64,000 bases of DNA from Actinoallomurus liliacearum (GTDB lineage: Bacteria; Actinomycetota; Actinomycetes; Streptosporangiales; Streptosporangiaceae). Position 1 is the stretch's first letter; every line of letters begins with the position of its first letter. The position numbers were made by a program, and so were the translations under genes. The DNA lies in the NCBI RefSeq assembly GCF_039542035.1, contig NZ_BAABHJ010000040.1, positions 682,001 through 746,000 on the forward strand. The letters are read 5' to 3'. Shown here one piece after another: positions 61,201-64,000 of the stretch. The notes beneath the pieces are model-generated. The model worked only from the letters and a program-made list of their open reading frames with translations, searched no databases and had not been told where the DNA came from.

Positions 61201-61340
61201 TCCTCGACCATCACTGAACGATCACCGAGGCGCAAGCGTGAACCGGTGGAGGGCGAACTACGCGTAATCGGAAACTTTTTGATCTGACCGCGTATCTACA
61301 CCATCGGTAAGGCCCTGCCCCGAGGAGAGGATCTGTTCCG

Positions 61341-62072
61341 GTGGTGCGTCGCGTTCGTGTGCTGTTGGTGTCCGCGTTGTTGCTGGTGACGGGTTCGGTG
61401 ATGGTGGCCGGGCCGGCCTCGGCCGTCATCGGCGGGTCGAAGAGCACTTACGGCCCGTGGGCGGTGCGCATGCTCGTCGACGGCCACCCGGTGTGCACCG
61501 GGACGGCGGTCACGAAGCAGTGGGTCATCAGCGCCTCGCACTGCTTCTTCGAGCAGGGGCAGGCGGTCGCCGACAAGCGGATCTCGTTCCGGGTCGGCGA
61601 CCTCGACATGCGTAAGGGCACCACCGTCCGCCCGGTGGGCAAGCGGGCGGGGAACGCGCGCGCCGACATGATGCTCATCAAGGTCTCGCCGATGAAGATC
61701 CACCCGGTGCGCCTGGCCACGGCCCATGTCCACCCCGGTGAGATCGTGCGGCAGTACGGGTGGGGCGCCACCTGCACCGAGGATGAGAACACCTGCCAGT
61801 CGCCCGTGCTCAAGCAGTCGACGCTGCGGGTCGTACGGTCGGACGCCCGCCGCTGTGAGGGCTACGCCGTACCGGGCGGCACGGACTTCTGCATGGAGAA
61901 GGTGTCCGGGATTCCTGCCGGCGGCGACTCTGGAGGCCCGGTGATGAGCATCGGCGCACACGGCAAGGAGACCCTGCTCGGCGTCTTCTACGGCTCCGAC
62001 CGAGAGAAGATGGCCGGGGCCGGGGAGATCGCCCAGCAACTCGCCTGGATCCACAAGGTCACCGAGCGATAG
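61341..62072 (+). CDS. Secreted trypsin-like serine protease
   Basis: 243 aa. Signal peptide to AxA at about 28, mature start VIGGS. Catalytic triad H67 (SASHC), D109 (RADMMLIK) and S197 (GDSGGP). No C-terminal binding module. GTG start with GAGGAGAGG. Chymotrypsin-fold S1 protease, substrate unknown. Confidence 0.93.
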   Translation: MVRRVRVLLVSALLLVTGSVMVAGPASAVIGGSKSTYGPWAVRMLVDGHPVCTGTAVTKQWVISASHCFFEQGQAVADKRISFRVGDLDMRKGTTVRPVGKRAGNARADMMLIKVSPMKIHPVRLATAHVHPGEIVRQYGWGATCTEDENTCQSPVLKQSTLRVVRSDARRCEGYAVPGGTDFCMEKVSGIPAGGDSGGPVMSIGAHGKETLLGVFYGSDREKMAGAGEIAQQLAWIHKVTER

Positions 62073-62089
62073 GGCAGAGCGCGACCTCC

Positions 62090-62119
62090 GAGGCCGATCC
62101 CCGCGCGGGGATCGGCCTC
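62090..62119 (+). terminator. Palindromic hairpin terminator
   Basis: Perfect 30-bp palindrome (13-bp stem, GCGC loop), 17 bp after the protease stop. Confidence 0.85.
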
Positions 62120-62429
62120 AGCGCGAGAAAGCGTCCTGCCGCCGGAGCTGCGCGCGGCGCTGTACGGCGCGCTCGCCGCGATCCTCGACTCGCCACCGCC
62201 ATCGTCGACCAGCCGGGCACCCTCGTCGCATTCCGGTGGGCTATGGTGTGCGGCGATGATTACCGGGACGGCATTGCGCCACACACGGATCGGTGACCCG
62301 GTGCTTCTCTGAGCGCCGAACGGGCCGGTGCGGGCCCGCTGTTCAATCGAGGATCTTCTGCTGCCGCGCGGGCTCCGCCTCCGTCGTGTTGATCACAGGC
62401 TCGACACACCGACCACGACAGGAGAAGCC
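62120..62429. other. Intergenic stretch without a convincing gene
   Basis: 310 bp between the protease terminator and the dienelactone hydrolase gene. A short frame with VLPPELRAALYGALAAIL hints at a decayed coding remnant. No intact ORF, repeat or promoter stands out. Confidence 0.5.
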
Positions 62430-63164
62430 ATGCCCATCAAGACTCTGCAGATCCCCACCCCGGACGGTCAGGCCGACGCCTTCGCCGCCTTCCCCGACCA
62501 TGGCGAGCGGCACCCAGGGGTGCTGATGTACGCGGACGGCTTCGGCCTCCGGCCCGTACTGCGGGAGATGGCCCGCGAACTGGCCGGGCACGGGTACTAC
62601 GTGCTCGTCCCCAACTTCTTCTACCGGCACGGCCCGGCACCAGTGGTCGAGCTTCCCGAGTACATCGGAGAAGAGACCAGGTCCGCGGTCTTCGCCCAGG
62701 TGATGCCCTTGATCGAGGCACACACCACCGAACGCGTCCTGAGCGACGCCGACGCCTACCTCAGATTCCTCACCACCCAGCCCGAGGTCGGCGCCGGACC
62801 GGTCGCGGTGACCGGCTACTGCATAGGCGGCCTCCTGGCGGTGCGCACCGCCGCGGTCCACCCCGGCCAGGTGGCCGCCGTCGCCGGATTCCACGCCCCC
62901 GTGGGTGCCGTGGGGCCCGACAGCCTCTCCAGGCTCACCGCCCAGGTCCACTTCGGCCACGCCGAATCCGACATCACGCCCGAGGCCCTCGGCGAGCTCA
63001 ACCAGGCCCTGGATGCCGCGGGTGTCGACTACACCTCCGAGATATACCCCGGCACCGTCCACGGCTTCACGATGTCCGACACCGATGCCTTCGACCCCTC
63101 CGCACTGCAGCACCACTGGGACCGCCTGCTCCCTCTCCTCGACCGCGCCCTGGCCAAGAGTTGA
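62430..63164 (+). CDS. Dienelactone hydrolase family protein
   Basis: 244 aa from ATG 62430 (AGGAGA upstream). Alpha/beta hydrolase with triad C131 in GYCIGG, D181 in HAESD and H211 in TVHGF. Cysteine nucleophile as in dienelactone hydrolases that open enol-lactones in aromatic degradation. Stand-alone here. Confidence 0.92.
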   Translation: MPIKTLQIPTPDGQADAFAAFPDHGERHPGVLMYADGFGLRPVLREMARELAGHGYYVLVPNFFYRHGPAPVVELPEYIGEETRSAVFAQVMPLIEAHTTERVLSDADAYLRFLTTQPEVGAGPVAVTGYCIGGLLAVRTAAVHPGQVAAVAGFHAPVGAVGPDSLSRLTAQVHFGHAESDITPEALGELNQALDAAGVDYTSEIYPGTVHGFTMSDTDAFDPSALQHHWDRLLPLLDRALAKS

Positions 63165-63186
63165 GGCTCCGACTCGGGTCTGATCA

Positions 63187-63224
63187 CCGGTGCCTACCGC
63201 CTCTCCGCAGGCGGTAGGCACCGG
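63187..63224 (+). terminator. Hairpin terminator after the dienelactone hydrolase gene
   Basis: 15-bp stem (63187-63201 with 63210-63224), 8-nt loop. Confidence 0.82.
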
Positions 63225-63248
63225 CGATCCGGGGTGCGGCGACGCGAA

Positions 63249-63279
63249 GAGGCCGCCGTCCCGTGGGGACGGCGGCCTC
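63249..63279 (-). terminator. Hairpin terminator of the subtilase gene
   Basis: 14-bp stem (63249-63262 with 63266-63279), GTG loop, 15 bp beyond the subtilase stop on the minus strand. Confidence 0.8.
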
Positions 63280-63293
63280 CTCGCTGGATCACG

Positions 63294-64000
63294 TCAGAGG
63301 GTGCTCTTGTAGAGCAGGCGGTTGTGGGTGTTCGCCTTGTTGTTCTTGATGACGTTGTTGGTGGCGTTCGAGTGGATCCACGACTGGACGGTGCCGAACG
63401 TCTTCTGTCCGTAGGTCGACTTGTACAGCGCCGCGACGCCGGCCACGAACGGCGACGCCATGGAGGTGCCGCTCTCGAACGCGGTGCCGCCGGGGACGGT
63501 CGACTTGATGCCGTAGCCGGGCGCGTAGATGTCGACGCACTTGCCGTAGTTGCTGAACGAGGCGCGCTTGTCGCTCGACGTGCTGGCCGCGACGGCCTCG
63601 ACGCTCGCCGCGCTGGACGGGGACGTCTTGCAGGAGTCGCCGTTGTCGTTGCCGGCGGCGACCGCGACGAAGACCCCGGACTTCGACAGCTTGGTGACCG
63701 CGTTGTTCAGCGCGGTCGACTTGCTGCCACCGAGGGACAGGTTGGCCACCGACTTGGCGGCGTGGTGGGCGATCACCCAGTTGATGCCGGCGATCACGTC
63801 GGAGGTGGAGCCCTCACCGTCGCAGTCCAGCACCTGGACGCCGTGCAGCTTGACGCCCTTGGCGACGCCGTACGTCTTGGAACCGATGATGCCCGCGACG
63901 TGGGTGCCGTGGCCGTTGCAGTCCGCCTTGCCGTACACCGTGTCCGCGCGGCCCTGGAACTGGCTCAGGGTCGTGTCGATGCCCGTGTCGATGACGTACG
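63294..64000 (-). CDS. Subtilisin-like serine protease (S8), 5' end outside window
   Basis: C-terminal 235 codons; the frame is open at the right edge. The catalytic triad is visible: D in YVIDTGID at the edge, H in GHGTHVAGI and S in GTSMASPFVAG. Oxyanion Asn in AAGNDNGDSC. Proteinase K-like (GVQVLDCDGEGSTSDVIAGI). The signal and pro-peptide must lie beyond 64000. Confidence 0.94.
   Translation of the reverse strand, partial: YVIDTGIDTTLSQFQGRADTVYGKADCNGHGTHVAGIIGSKTYGVAKGVKLHGVQVLDCDGEGSTSDVIAGINWVIAHHAAKSVANLSLGGSKSTALNNAVTKLSKSGVFVAVAAGNDNGDSCKTSPSSAASVEAVAASTSSDKRASFSNYGKCVDIYAPGYGIKSTVPGGTAFESGTSMASPFVAGVAALYKSTYGQKTFGTVQSWIHSNATNNVIKNNKANTHNRLLYKSTL

Overview
The window is about 70% G+C, packed with genes on both strands, and uses GTG and ATGA-overlap starts heavily. 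A WhiB-type iron-sulfur regulator, a SARP/AfsR-type regulator, WXG-like proteins with YbaB-like partners, a FadE5-type acyl-CoA dehydrogenase, an E1a/E1b/E2 branched-chain 2-oxoacid dehydrogenase cluster and the split purS/purQ/purL set all point to a filamentous actinobacterium. A member of the Streptosporangiales (Actinomadura-like) is my guess; the genus cannot be fixed from the sequence. No rRNA, tRNA or CRISPR array was seen.

Layout. 1-8.5 kb: end of a regulator, a secreted phospholipase D, then a two-component system divergent from a lipoprotein/adaptor/ABC ATPase/permease export operon. 8.5-10.8 kb: a secreted GH74 xyloglucanase. 11-13.6 kb: a SLATT-like membrane protein and a first WXG-like/YbaB-like cassette. 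13.7-18.7 kb: a small regulon with an SDR gene, a SARP regulator and a flavin monooxygenase. Identical triple 11-bp operator repeats precede the first and last genes. 18.7-24.7 kb: glycosyltransferase, GNAT, an orphan HemA-like helical protein plus WhiB, rhomboid protease, SDR, and the first of three beta-helix/two-TM paralogs. 24.9-28.2 kb: FadE5 and a quinone-oxidoreductase-like gene. 28.2-30.8 kb: a lower-GC second WXG/YbaB cassette with one frameshifted member.

31-36.7 kb: small hypothetical genes, a LysR/serine-hydrolase divergent pair, a Tat-exported metallo-beta-lactamase-fold protein and a CYP157-like P450 that lacks the ExxR arginine. 36.8-43.1 kb: a sugar ABC importer operon (binding protein, two permeases, ATPase) invaded by a truncated tnpB element, with a divergent GH114 lipoprotein. 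43.2-44.2 kb: a toxin with a Phd/HicB-hybrid antitoxin. 44.2-47.8 kb: bkd operon. 48-52.5 kb: two more beta-helix/two-TM paralogs flanking a VapBC pair. 52.7-57.9 kb: purS, an anti-sigma-like ATPase, an intact tnpB element, purQ and purL. 58-64 kb: TetR/MFS efflux pair around a perfect 26-bp palindrome, a pentapeptide-repeat protein, a methyltransferase remnant, a trypsin-like protease, a dienelactone hydrolase and a subtilase cut by the window edge.

The most unusual signals are: the three paralogs whose membrane module carries an invariant TVGYG string; the SARP operator pair; the ExxR-less P450; the two tnpB insertions, each inside an otherwise coherent operon; and the hybrid antitoxin with nested operator dyads.
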